Below, in pieces: positions 22,089-37,528 of a DNA stretch of 64,000 nt. Position 1 is the stretch's first letter, and each line of letters begins with the position of its first letter. The translations under genes were made by a program, and so were the position numbers. The notes below the pieces were generated by a model, which worked only from the letters and a program-made list of their open reading frames with translations, had not been told where the DNA came from and did no database searches. The DNA is from Nageia nagi (taxonomy: Eukaryota; Pinophyta), in contig JBITNC010000002.1 in NCBI GenBank assembly GCA_050084985.1, forward strand, positions 6,510,001-6,574,000. The letters run 5' to 3'.

Positions 22089-22262
22089 ATGGTGCTTAGA
22101 ACGCTGTTGCTTCTCCTCCTCTTCTTTTGCTCAAGCATAGACATTATCTTCAAGGATCAAATTGGAACTTGCATTTATACAGTTTATGTGCAGACTAACA
22201 GCATATGGAAGGGCAGGATTGACGTGAACATCAACCTCTCTCTTCTAAACTCCTCAACGTGA
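22089..22262 (+). pseudogene. Captured fragment of a PLAT-domain (stress protein) gene
   Basis: A 57-codon plus-strand frame starts with a hydrophobic signal peptide (MVLRTLLLLLLFFCSS). It continues as CIYTVYVQTNSIWKGRIDVN and then INLSLLNSS before a stop. Plant PLAT/LH2 stress proteins have this layout: a signal peptide, then a C-[VI]-YT-VYV-[RQ]T-[GN]SI-x-K beta-strand start followed by T-D-S-x-I-S-L-x-L-Y-D. Only the N-terminal third of the domain is present. It lies antisense inside Copia-1, so it was probably carried along by the element. It is unlikely to make a functional protein. Confidence 0.65.
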
Positions 22263-22991
22263 GCTCATCCTGGAGAGATGCCCATGAACTGTAATGCAAT
22301 GAATAGCAGAGTAGACATAGTCAGAGTAGAGTCCTCACGTTGTGTAAACCAACACCCATGAGCTACATTCAAACAAAAAACATTCAGTAGCAGGTAGAGA
22401 CACGAACAATGAAGGAAGCTATGAATTGTAGCTATGTTAGAGCTACGTTGAGAGCTAGAAAGCCCATTTTAGGAGTCCACATTTGGCTGGTGTAGCATCA
22501 ATGCATGCACACCCAACATCACCATGTCAAGGATTTTAGGCGATGAAATTGGAGAGAGGTGCCACATTTGAAGGAGAGCTACGAACTGGAGAGCTATGAA
22601 CTGGAGGACCACCACTCTCACATAGCTCAGATCCGTGACGTTCGACGTAGCACGTCAACCATAGAAGACTCCAAAAAGAGAAGAGCCACGTTGGAGAAAC
22701 TAAATGAGATGCCCACTAACTGCTGCTAATAGCTCACTGCATTGGAATGGAGTACAAAGAGTCACCACATCACTCACATTGACCAGGCTTGTACGCAACT
22801 ACAAAGAAGTAATGTTTCTCACGCTTGTGCTGCTAGAATATGAGCCAGAAGCTGGAAAGGAGCCTTGGCTCTGGACCAGGTCAGACACCAACCATAAACA
22901 ACATGTCACAGTAGCCCAACAAATAGATGATGCATCCACAAATCACAGCAAACTACAGTGACGAATTTGCATGGAGTTTTCCAAATTCCTT
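22263..22991. other. Copia-1 leader of unknown origin
   Basis: This stretch is less AT-rich than its surroundings and contains short imprecise repeats (GAGCTACGAACTGGA near 22575 and GAGCTATGAACTGGA near 22590). A weak plus-strand frame at 22704-22961 has no recognisable domain. The stretch may be more captured host sequence. Confidence 0.4.
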
Positions 22992-23003
22992 GCTCTGATA
23001 CCA
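22992..23003 (-). other. Copia-1 primer-binding site (tRNA-iMet)
   Basis: The minus strand reads TGGTATCAGAGC one base inside the 5' LTR. This is the standard complement of the plant initiator-Met tRNA 3' end. Confidence 0.92.
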
Positions 23004-23004
23004 A

Positions 23005-23254
23005 TGCAGGAATGGATCATAAAACTCCAAGATACTATTAACTCAAGAATAATTTACAATATATAGACCACAAAAGTGGTTAACTAACAAACTCCTAAAA
23101 TGGTGCAACTAAGTGTACACCTCATCCTAACTAATTTACCTGCCTAAGCACTAAGCTAAAATTTCTCTAACTAACTTCAAATGACACTTGTCATTGACAC
23201 ATGTCTAATTTCTAAATATTTACAAATACCATAATAAGATTATGGTTTTTAACA
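23005..23254 (-). repeat. Copia-1 5' LTR
   Basis: It is 250 bp long and differs from the 3' LTR at three positions by eye. TTTGA follows at 23255-23259. Confidence 0.95.
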
Positions 23255-23259
23255 TTTGA

Positions 23260-26200
23260 AGCATATAACTATGAATTAAAAAAGTAGAGTCTAATGCATA
23301 TTGCATTCACTTGATACCTAAATGAATTTTTATAATGTACTTTTTAAATAATACAAGCATATGTTAGGAATCTACCATATATCATAAGTACATGTTTATC
23401 TATTATGAGTGTTGCATCATACATTTTACCAGTTTTAGATAAATAAAGTTTGCTTTTCGAAAAGATAATCTTGATAATTATTTAGTATTAATTCCTTTCC
23501 ATTAAAGATACTCCTATTTCTCTTAAATAAAATTGATAGTTAATGTAGTTGGTAGCTCAACAAGCCCAAAAATGTATCATAGAAGTACAATTAATAAAGA
23601 CATATATTTTCTTAATGCAAAGCAATCATCACATACATAGAAAGAATATGTATAAAAAATGAATAATAGGAAATGCTCACTATATATAGAATTCACATAT
23701 CTTAAATTATAATAACACATATTACAATAGGGATAGGCCTCTCATTGGTGGCTCAACTCAGATAGATTTTCAACAATGTTAGGACTCATTCTACTCAGAT
23801 CTCAAAATATAATTAGGCTTAATTTGAGAAACCAAACTCTTAAACATACACTTACATCTTGGGGTATACATATTTTTCTTTTCGCATATAAATTTATAAA
23901 TAAGGTATACATAGTCTCCCTTCTTATATCCACCTAGGATGCACACTACACCACATAGGTGTTAACCCATATACATGTTTTTAAGCAATCTTATTCTTAC
24001 TTTTCCTTCACTAGATAGAAAATTAGCAATGCACCATGGTCTCTTTCATCTTTGACATCATACATAAGATCAATCCATAAATTCTTTAAGTCTTATTTTA
24101 CTTTAATTGGTAACTTGTATACTTTTATATTCAACTCTCTCTCCATTATTCATGTTTAATAGGTGAACTACCTTTTTTACATATTGTGCTCAAATCTCCT
24201 CTCTTTTGATTGTTAGCTCTCTAGTGCTCCTTTACATGTATCTTCCTATTGGCTTCTCTAAAATATATGTGCTTCCTTTTAGCTTTCATTTTGAGGAACT
24301 CTTATGATAACCTTTTCTCATACCCCATTAAGCACCTTTAAATTATCCTTCCTCCTATTCTTATAGCTTTTTTAAGTCTCAAAATAACACCTCTTAGTGT
24401 ACTCTACTTCTTTAAAAATCATAAATATTTAACTAGATTTCATTACAACCTTTATAGATCCTCTCATCATTTTTATGATTCTAGTAATATGCTCTATGTG
24501 TTAATTAAAAGAGTGTATCCCCATGTAATTTTCATTTGATTTGTATTTATTGCTCATCCTTCTTTAGTTTGATTTAAAATATATAACATCCAAAACCTTA
24601 TCCATCAAATTTTTCTATGTAGGTGCCATCAAGACACCACATCATCCTTTATTGACATGGATCCTCAATTAATCTTTGATTCTCTCTCTCAATAACCTCC
24701 ATCATATTATAATATTTGATACTCTTCATGATATACACATAATTATCCTTAATTCTTGAAATTTTCTCTTCGATATTTCGCTCCTTTGAATTTACTAGAT
24801 CTCTCCTAACTCTCTAGATTCTATTTCCTATTTGATACTCTTCTCTTTTAGGTTCTTTAGGTATTTATCTTTACATGAATATCCTCTCTTCTTGTATTCT
24901 TTCTTCTAATTACTTTTTATTTTTATTTTTAAATTGAGCTCCATCTAATGACACTTCATATCAACCCCTCTTATTTTCTCTCTTATATTTTATTTCTCTT
25001 TCTTTTTCTACTTTATTTTTCTTTAATATTCTTTTCTTTTAGTTAATCTCTTTGCTAGCTCCCTACTCTTATGTTTTTTTGCTACATTGAAGTTATTCTA
25101 TTCTCTATATTTTTTTACAACCTTCTAACTCTTCCCTATCTACCATATCTCTCTATCTAGCTTTCCTTCAACTTTATCCTAGCCTATTTTGTTGTCATCT
25201 CTCTATTATATAATTTTTCTTTTCAAATTTTATAAAATTTTGATCTTTTCATCTCTTTCCCTCATCTATTTTCTTCTTATCTCTCTCTCTCTCTCTCTCA
25301 TCTATTTTATTCTTATCTCTCGCCTCATCTATATCCTAGTGTGAGCATAAAACTTGAATATTAATAAATGGTTAGATAGATGTCATCAAGATATTTCTAA
25401 TGGTTATTTACACACCTCAAACAAATTTGTATATCTATGACAATTTATATTTGATATTTGGATCCTTAAACTTGTATAAATATGATAATAAAGGAAATAC
25501 AAATGACTAAAGAATATATTATGACCTATTCATCAAAATAACAATTTATAAAATTATATCTTATTATTTATGATTAGTATCTTGAGCTCAAAGATAGCTT
25601 TCTAATATTATATCACATCACTAAAATGGATGAATATAAATTTGGTGATTTAGGTCTAAAGTTCAAGTCTTCAAAATAAAGCTAAGTCATATAATGCAAT
25701 GGTATTTCCAAAATATAAAGTCACATTTAAAGTGATGCTTTGATAGATATTTTGGATTAAAAGGGATCTATTAAAAAATATTTAATTGACCAAAACTTCC
25801 AAATATGTCTAGATGAGAGCATCAAATCACTAGCTTATGCTTGTCAAGTATAAAAAAATTTTCATGACTAAATAAAGTTTTATATGAATTGAAGAAATTA
25901 ATTATACTCCATAAATTTATCTAACACTTATTACATCGAGAGGCATTCCTACAGCTGTAGCATGGGGGGTGGAGTGGGGAGCAAAATGTTGCATGTGAGT
26001 ATGTCCATTAAGCAATTTGTGGGAAAATAAAAAAAAAAATCAAATTAAAAACATCTTTGCAAAGCAATTGTATAAATATATGCAAGAATATAAAATATTT
26101 ATGCAAATTCATTTTATGAAATAGGAAGAGCTAACTTGAAAGGAAAAAAAGCAAAGAGCAAAGATCAAAGGGAATAAGAGTGAATTGGCCATATAAGTTC

Positions 26201-26990
26201 TCACTCTATGCTATTATATTTATTGTCTTTAATATTTTAATAATTTTTTAAAAAATTTATCTATAAATTTTAGATTAGAGACCACAATTTCATTGTAAAA
26301 TTTAGCTGTAAATAATTTCATATTATAGATTAAATATATTTAGGTTACAAATTACAGTTTAAATATATTTTAGATTATTTTAAATTACACAATTTTGCTG
26401 TAAAGAATTTTGATATAAAAACATTCAACTTTAAAATTTAGATTGCATATTAAATATATTTTAGATTACAATTAAATATATTTTAGACTCCCTTATGCTA
26501 ATGTATGTGATTAATATTGAAATTTAAAATATATATTGAGCATCCATTTCTTTCAACAAAACAACTCTTCTACAAACACATGAAATAATGCTCATAGATA
26601 TAAAATTCTTCCCTTTTGACATCTCTTTGACTTTTTTTGATATATAAGAAGTTATATCAAAACTAGTTATTTGAATTTTTTCATCACTCCATAAATTTTT
26701 GCATTCTTCATACCAAAAAATTTAAAATTAATCCTTGACTATATAAATAAATAATATAGTGCCAATGTCTAATGTTCTTACAAACATCAAGCTTGCTTTT
26801 GTTTATAGAATCTGCTACGTTCTTCTTTTCTCTCTCAAATTCTTTGATAAATAATCCTCTGATCTTTCCTGTAAGGAGGATTTCTGCAATCTACTACTTA
26901 GAAGTATATAAAACCTTTTGGAGCGTAGCTTGTTGTTGGAGCTGGAGCTTAACAAGTTGTTAGTTAGAGTACAAGGATTTGAGTTGCTAA
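23260..26990. other. AT-rich intergenic stretch with strong strand asymmetry
   Basis: No gene or transposon domain could be recognised. From about 23900 to 25370 the plus strand is markedly T/C-rich and ends in a (CT)n run at 25281-25299. From 26200 to 26500 there are short AT-rich repeats of the type TTAAATATATTTTAGATTA. It could contain unrecognisably old transposon DNA. Confidence 0.5.
25281..25299. repeat. (CT)n microsatellite
   Basis: More than nine CT units lie within a pyrimidine-rich region. Confidence 0.9.
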
Positions 26991-26992
26991 CT

Positions 26993-30479
<3,487 letters not shown>

Positions 30480-30521
30480 TCAATTCTTGTTCTCTTCTTT
30501 ATTGAGTTATGCCATCCAATG

Positions 30522-30531
30522 TTTTTATATA
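30522..30531 (-). promoter_or_regulatory. TATA box of GH9 copy 2
   Basis: The minus strand reads TATATAAAAA 67-76 bases upstream of the start codon, the same spacing as the candidate of copy 1. Confidence 0.6.
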
Positions 30532-31095
30532 CAGAGAACGGACCCTTTTAAATTGGAAAAAAGATAAACCCAAAAATCCTATGATGCTGGTTCGAATTGT
30601 AGGCAATGATGTAGGCGAGAGACAGCCTTTCTGTTCGGTGTATTGCTTTATCTTTGTTTACTTCCATGCGTACAGCTTCTTATATTGTTGCTAAATTTTT
30701 TGCTACATTGCTTCTGTTGCTAATTTGACTGGGTCCATGCAATCCCCAAAAAATCAGAGATATCTAACCATGAGCATTGTTGTGCTGATCTTACGAGATG
30801 CATAACTGAAGCCGCACTCCAACTGTAAATAGAAACAAGATTTAGATATTTTAACATTTGTTATAACGGACATTGTCAAACATGTTAAATCACAAAATGC
30901 GGTAACAAACAGATACTGATTTAAATAGATGAATTCCAAATGTTGTTGAGGATGTTGATGTAAAAGTCATAATTCCAAATTTGGTGGTTTACTAGTCTGC
31001 CGAATCTTTCCACTCTCTTCTAAGATTTTTTAGTGGTATATTTGGAGGAAAAAAAATAGTTTGAAGATTCTTACTGACTATTTTCTAGAAGTGAA
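30532..31095. other. Intergenic stretch, nothing recognised
   Basis: This is the upstream flank of GH9 copy 2. Short unrelated frames only; no motif was recognised. Confidence 0.5.
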
Positions 31096-31340
31096 TTTTT
31101 ATTTATTTATTTATTGTTGGAGTTTTGTCCCTAGTACCATGAATTCTTAAGCTTAGACCCATGATTGAAGGTCATTCATGCCATCAAAATCCATCGGGGG
31201 TATGATCCCCATCTCATCCACACCTACCATCAACTCGATAGAATTTTAGGTATGTTTCAACTTTTAGGGGTAGAGAGTTTTAAACTTGAGCCTCCCGTAT
31301 CCGAGAGCTTTGAACTACCCACCTCTCCAACTCCCCTATC
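31096..31340 (-). mobile_element. SINE-like element, longer copy
   Basis: On the minus strand it opens TAGGGGAGTTGGAGAGGTG, the same start as the copy at 5746. It has GCTCAAGTTTAAAACTC where a B box would lie, and ends in a (AATA)n tail at 31096-31115. About 245 bp long. The shared 5' head, different internal sequence and simple 3' tail fit a tRNA-derived SINE family. Confidence 0.5.
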
Positions 31341-31599
31341 CGTTAATTTATTTTTTCTAGGATCCACACAAGATTGTGTAACTCTCTTTTAATCATATCT
31401 CTTGTAAGGTTGATAGCTACATTTATCATTGGGGATGGGTGATGGTTAGATAAGGGCATAGACACATTCTTGTTTTATTGTTGGAGTTAGTGGGGCCCAT
31501 TGACTTTTCAATTATGTGGATGAGAAAAAGCACATACACATATCGAATATAAACAAACTACCACTCCTAGTTGTCCTGTCCTTCGCTTCACTTTGCACA

Positions 31600-32075
31600 T
31601 ATGTATATCAAACTTAGTTGTTGGTGGGGTTCATCCACTTTCCAAGAATAAGTTAGTGACAAGGGGCATAACATATGCATATTGAACACCCACATATACA
31701 CGTAATGAATTTCACACATATGCATAGTGAACTCCCACACATATGCATAGTGAATTCTTGAATATACACAAAGTGAATGTCTCACATATGTAGAACAAAC
31801 TCCTACATATACGCATAATGAAATCAGGAGATATGTAAGTGAACTTTAGAACACATATGCATAGTGAATTTTCCTATATGGGCATAGTGAATTTTCCTAT
31901 ATGGGCATAGTGAATTTCTCATATATGCATAGCGAACTCCTACATATACGTATTATGAATTCAAGATATATGTAAACAAACTTCAAAGCACATACATAGT
32001 GTGAACATTTGCATATACACATCACCAATGCAAGAGATATTAAGTGAACACATGCATATATCCCTAGGAGTCACC
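31600..32075. repeat. Degenerate minisatellite with CATATGCATAGTGAA units
   Basis: Units of roughly 25-35 bp built around CACATATGCATAGTGAA(T/C)TC recur more than ten times with frequent substitutions and small indels. Two adjacent units (about 31872-31915) are nearly identical. Minus-strand frames here are repeat artefacts. Confidence 0.8.
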
Positions 32076-32109
32076 CTGTATGAATGATAATTACCAACTC
32101 ATTCAAATT

Positions 32110-32960
32110 CATTTCATTTCAAGTGGATTGATGAAGTAGGAGGATTTCCCTACCAAAAATTTGGATGAAACCCTAGCAAAACAAAATTGGGTGAAGCATT
32201 TCAGGTAAAATTTTAAGCATATCTTGTGATTATTATAGTGTATGAAACTATTTTTTACATCATGCATCTTTATGAATAATTCCTTTCCCTTATGTATTCT
32301 TTTATATTTTGCATACATATTTATTGGAGTATTCACAATCACAATATTCCATGAAATCTGTTTTATGCATATGTTATGATCATTGTAATCCATAAAGTTA
32401 TGTTTGCATCATGTAAGTTCTCGACTAATGTATAGCCCTTGTGATTCTTGCATATTTTGCATACATGTTTATCAAGAAATTCACAATCATAATATTCCAT
32501 GAAAAATCATTTATGCATATCTTACGATCATTGCAATATATGAAAATATGTTTGAACTATACATATTTTAGAATAATTATTTTCCCTTGTGTATTATCCA
32601 TGTTGTACATACATGAAAATCAATTTATGCATATCTTGAGGATCATTTCAATCCATGAAACTATATTTGCATCATGTATATTCTTGTGCCTTATGCACTT
32701 TTTCATAGCTTGCACACATGAAAACCCATTTGTACATACCATCACAATCATTGTAGTCTATGAAACTATTTTTGCATCAAGTATCTTCTTAAGCAATTCT
32801 TAATCCTTGTGTATTCTTTCATATTTTGTGTATATATTTATCAAGGAATTTAGAACCTTAACATTCCATAAAAATCATATTTGTGTATAATATATGATCA
32901 TTACATCATGTATTATTTCCCTAAATAGATTTTTAGCTTCCTTAAGAAACCCAATCTTGG
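32110..32960. repeat. Degenerate satellite-like array, ~150-bp unit
   Basis: The motif TATGCATATCTTG..GATCATTG..ATCCATGAAACTAT..TTTGCATCATGTA recurs with starts near 32215, 32368, 32513, 32625, 32731 and 32884. A full unit is about 145-153 bp and internally deleted units are 105-115 bp. A 120-residue frame at 32441-32803 is the translation of these repeats, not a gene. Confidence 0.75.
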
Positions 32961-34370
32961 AATATCTTGCAATCATTGTAGCCCATGAGATGGTGTCTTG
33001 CTACTACATTTTGTCCAATAGTACATAGGCCTTATGTATATTCTCAAACTTAGCAACATGTCTATTAGATCATTTGTCACAATAACATTAAAATCAAAAC
33101 CACTTAGGTTATAAATCTTGTTATTGTTCAAATGAATTCTTCCTTCTAATTTTTATTATACTCATTATATTGCATTTCATATTGATTTACCAATTTTTCA
33201 AGAATGCATTTAGCAATTATGTAAAAAATAGATATAAACAAAATTGGTTATAAAATATATTGAAAATGATTTCTATTCTATACATTTTATCTCAACATGC
33301 ATATGCTTGAATTCGTATTTTGATATTAAAGTTGGAGGATAAAGTTGTATCCTCCAATTTTTTTTAACATGATTGTATGCATTAGTTATTGGTAATATTA
33401 CCATTTATTGGTGGTTCATCATATATTTCCACAATATATGAGCATATCACTAAATATTTTTTTGATATGTCATATGAGATGATATCTTTTAATTTGCTTT
33501 AGACCCGTTTGGTCTATGAAGACATATCAAAATTTATAAATATACATACACACATGTATGTGTGTGTATGCTTTATTTGTTTAAAGTTGAAGTTATTTTT
33601 GTTATATATCATATATCATTTTGATAAGGGTAAATTTTATTAAAGTGGATTCTTTATACATGTCTTCCAAAACCTATTTTTACATAGCTTTTAGATATAT
33701 TCAATAAATATATTGACAATATTTATATATCATCCTTCATTAGACTTTGTAGAGTCCACAATCCAAACTAGCTCAAGAAGATCCAAGTGGGTATTTTGCG
33801 TTACATCAGGGTGAGCTTTCACAAGTTCAAAGATGCCCCACATACCTTCAAAATCCACCTAAGTAACTTTCTTTGGATTGTTCAGCTTGATGCATATAGT
33901 AATCTCCTCCTCCTTCATAGCAATTGACACTTTCTTCCTCATCTAATGGCCTTTGTAATCTTCATCATAGATATTGTGTATTGCCTTTCTAATCATTTTC
34001 AATTTTATTTCTACCACCACCATAGAATTAAACCTTTCCCAATACATTTTTAACCTTCTTTGATTTGTTTTGCACATTGAGCATACAATCTCCTTGTGGC
34101 TTCATCTCCATGTTTGTCAATATTTGGTAGTTGTTTAGCTCCTCTGTAGCATCTTTGTCTCCTCTTGCCTCCATCACTATCTCAGCAATGATTTTTTGAT
34201 CATCCTCATCAAAATCCAAAACCATGATCCTCCTGATCTTCATCCTTTCCAAGGGTAACCTTACAATTTTCATCCACTTTAATCCTAATTTTATGGATTA
34301 GTCTCTAGGATTGCATATTCTTTTCTTGAAAGATTCTTTTGTTTCTCTCTTTTGATATTTCCTATAAGCT
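32961..34370. other. AT-rich stretch, nothing firmly recognised
   Basis: It contains a small hairpin-like TG/CA repeat at 33542-33570 and one minus-strand frame of 81 residues (34028-34273; acidic then basic, no domain). That frame may belong to the decayed LINE next to it. Confidence 0.45.
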
Positions 34371-35560
34371 ATGTAGAAGAGCCAACATCCACCATTGCTT
34401 CTTGTATTTGTTTGGATGTTGAGGTGGCCATTTCAATATTGCTTCTATCTTTGAGACATCCAAATCATATCTAATTCCTCCAAGAACTTCTTCTCAAACT
34501 TGCATCATATAAGAGCAATGAAGGCTTAAGTGATCCATTGTCTCCTTTGCATTGCAACAAAGTGGATATCTATTGGGAAATATCATCCCTCTTTTTTGTA
34601 TGTTATCTTGGGTCAAGATTTTCTTCTATACATAAGCCATAAGAAATGACTCACCTTGGGGTTCAAGCCCTTAATCTAGATCTTCTTGAATGGAAAAGAA
34701 TGCTCATTTTTTTAAATAAGGGCCAAATAACATGTTTTAACAAAGTATACCCTAAATTTACCCAACTTCCTACAAAGAGGGCATCCTTAACTCCATCAAC
34801 TAGAACACTTATTTTCTTTAGGATGTCATTTATTTTCAATGCCATTTCTCTAAGGTCAGGGTTAGGCAATTGTAGGGCTTTCCATCTTCTCTATTCCCTT
34901 TGATATTTAGTATAAGCGATAATAGTGGATCCTATCATATTTTTTCCCCATCTTGCTAATTCAGCCATACCTTCTTCTTAGCATAATGCCCGATTACCAC
35001 ACCATTTATCATCCCAAAAATTGATAGACATACCATCTCCCAATTTTTTATATGATTTTTCCTAGAGTAATGGTCTCATCCTTACCATTCCTTTCCAAAA
35101 GGATGAGATGTTAGTGACATCCCTACCTTTGAGAAAATTTGATTCAAATTGAAGGTATTTATCTTGAAAAATCCTAAACCATATTTTCTCTTCATTGAAG
35201 GTCATATTCTAAGCTAGTTCTCTTCTTAAGGCAACGTTAAATTCACTCATGTTGCTAATACCCAAGCCTCCTTCCCTTTTGGACTTACATACTTTCTCCC
35301 AACTAACCAAATTTAGCCTTCTATGTTCCTCCATACCAAACCACAAGAATCTATTGCAAATATTATTAATTTTCTTATAAAGGTTCATGGGGAGTTCAAA
35401 AACTAAAGTCTAATAAACCAGAATACTCTATAAGATAGTTTTGACCAACAAATATTTACCTATTAGGCTTAACAAAATCTCTTTCCATCCAATCAACTTC
35501 CTTTGAATTCTTTCAATCAAGGCATTCTAAAGAGATTACTTAGCTCTTCCAACAAATATT
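34370..35560 (-). pseudogene. Decayed LINE-2, 3' part (RT C-terminus and zf-RVT)
   Basis: Read on the minus strand, the segment gives RKLIGWKEILLSLIGKYLLV and then NRFLWFGMEEHRRLNLVSWE, followed by KVCKSKREGGLGISNMSEFN. This is the usual order after the palm of plant LINE reverse transcriptases. Further on, a zf-RVT-like zinc segment is recognisable near 34520-34640 with broken Cys/His spacing. It is interrupted by Copia-2. The rest lies at 44477-46230. Confidence 0.8.
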
Positions 35561-36057
35561 TGAAGGAAGTAACACTACCAAGATAATTCCTAATCAACCA
35601 AGATCACATGAAATATCACAATACACATCTGATAAACTCACTAAGCAATCTCACAAAGATAACACAAGATGTAAGTGGTTCCTCCAATTAGGAGTACATC
35701 CATTAACTATATCTCTCTTCTTAACAAATATGAACTCTTTCAATCCTCCTACTCTTTTCTCCTAACCACTATCCTATAGCATAAATTTAATCCATAATTG
35801 ATGTGTGATCACAAAGGGGGATCCTTCTATTTATAGGCCAAAATCTCTTTTTGGATCACCCTTTTATCTAATGTACAAAAGCATGACATGCACATCCTTT
35901 TACCCAAGGGGCATGCTCATGACATGGAGTGTAGGATAAGTTACATTATCATATTCACTTAAATACTTAAGGTATCAAATGATACCTTTAAGTATTAGTA
36001 AACTTACATAGAAGATTTAATACAAACCTTTACAATAATGCATTATACATTCCAACA
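35561..36057 (-). repeat. Copia-2 3' LTR
   Basis: It is 497 bp long and on the minus strand begins TGTTGGAATG. The inner flank 36058-36070 reads GCATTAAGGGGGA on the minus strand and is the polypurine tract. It contains a large imperfect palindrome at 35955-36001. Confidence 0.9.
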
Positions 36058-36859
36058 CTCCCCCTTAATGCAATATTAGGATAGAGCAAGTAAAAGAGAA
36101 GAAGAAGAGAAAGTAAGAGAGTTCTCCTTCAAATAGATACAATAGAGATGAGAACTTTTTATATATTTGTGAAGTAAGAAAGATTTAATTTGAGACTCAC
36201 TACTTTGCCAAATACAATCATTAACCACAACCAATTTCAATGTACATGAAGTAGTCATCCAACTAGAAGTCATGAAGAGTTTCCAAGAGCCTGCATACTT
36301 GAGGTAAGTAACCTGCAGTCTCAAAGGAACCTATAAGTCATAAGCAGCTCAAATAACAATATCAGTTAGATGCATCATATTCATATCAACAATGATAGAT
36401 TAATCACACAATTTCCATCATGAACTAATCAATGGTGCATTACAAATCATCACAAAGATGCCATGCCAAATTTATAGTCACCTACTATATATAAAACATG
36501 TGTTGATTATCATTACAAAGAAGAGCATGCACATATGAGTTCCTCACATATGGATAACTAAATAGTGCCAAAAGACACATAAGAGTTCCTCACACATGGA
36601 TAAGTGAACAATGCTAGATTGACCAAAAATAGAGTATGCACATACGATTTTCTCACATATGGATAACTAAATAGTGCTAAAAGACACAAGATTTCTTCAC
36701 ACATGGATAACTAAACAGAGCAAGATTGACCAATTTGTACAATAAGTTCTTCATGTAGAGTGAACTTACTATGAAGGTGTACATCAAAATCAACACTATA
36801 TAGCATAAAATCCTTCTAGAAGTGAAGTTGTTATCACAACCATGAATTCAACATAAAAA

Positions 36860-37420
36860 TTCATACTTCACTCCCCCTTGAGGGAAACTTCACCAACTTG
36901 ATAGCATCCCTAAGCTTATAGAACTAATCTTTTGGGAGGGGCTTAGTGAACAAATAATCAGAGTTTAAGGTGGATGGACAATACTCCAAGTGTATGATGC
37001 CATCAAGAACCTTCTCCCTGATAAAATGGGCATGGATTTTCACATGTTTTGTTCTCTGATAGAACACTATATTCTTAGCCAAAGAAATAGCTAACTAATT
37101 ATCTAAAGAGATCAAAGATGAGCCACCTTACTCATACCTAATTTTTTTCAAAAGATGCCTTAGCCAAATGGCTTCCTAGGCTGCAGTAGACATGGCACAA
37201 TATTCAACTTTTATGGTGGAAAGAGAAATAGTAGGCTACTTCTTGGAAGCCCAAGAGATAGTACCTGAACCAATGCTAAACACATACATAGAGGTTTACT
37301 TCCTATCATCTCTATATTCTCCATAGTTAAAATATGAGAATCCAAAGAGAATAAATGAGGGTAATTTGGAATACTTGAGAGCAAGATCCTTAGTCCCTGC
37401 AACATACCTCAAGATTTGCT
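36860..37420 (-). pseudogene. Copia-2 RNase H
   Basis: Broken minus-strand readings show AGTKDLALKYSK, TISLSTIKVEYCAMSTAA (the SSTEAEYMALS segment), NIVFYQRTKHVKIHAHFIRE and PSTLNSDYLFTKPLPKD. These are the ordered blocks of copia RNase H. Confidence 0.78.
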
Positions 37421-37528
37421 TAACAACATTGAGTTGCTCAACATAAAATTTTTGCATGAATCATGCCATCAGATTCATTGCAAAGGCAATATCTAGCTTG
37501 GATATAGTCAAATACAAAAGGCTACTAA

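Larger units (their letters stand above)
16558..23254 (-). mobile_element. Copia-1: structurally complete Ty1/copia retrotransposon
   Basis: This 6697-bp element has 250-bp LTRs differing at three positions, a TTTGA duplication, a tRNA-iMet primer site and a polypurine tract. On the minus strand the order is 5' LTR (23005-23254), a ~2 kb leader, gag, protease, integrase, reverse transcriptase, RNase H and 3' LTR (16558-16807). Integrase precedes reverse transcriptase, which defines Ty1/copia. Several stops and frameshifts make it coding-defective despite the similar LTRs. The leader carries an antisense PLAT-domain fragment. Copia-3 at 47799-56901 belongs to the same family, judging by the shared gag opening MHSLV and domain sequence. 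Confidence 0.93.

Noticed and set aside
22089-22262. Functional PLAT-domain gene
   Set aside because: Only the N-terminal third of the domain is present, it ends in a stop, and it lies within a retrotransposon.
31588-31785. 65-residue minus-strand frame rich in Met, His and Tyr
   Set aside because: It is a translation of the CATATGCATAG minisatellite.
32441-32803. 120-residue plus-strand frame
   Set aside because: It is a translation of the ~150-bp satellite-like repeats; the peptide repeats with the DNA.
31600-32960. CRISPR-like repeat arrays
   Set aside because: Units are adjacent and diverged, with no unique spacers of constant size, and the DNA is a plant nuclear genome.
35261-35560. 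Host gene with WGMEEHRRLNLVSWE-type reading
   Set aside because: The order of blocks is that of LINE reverse transcriptases, with many stops.
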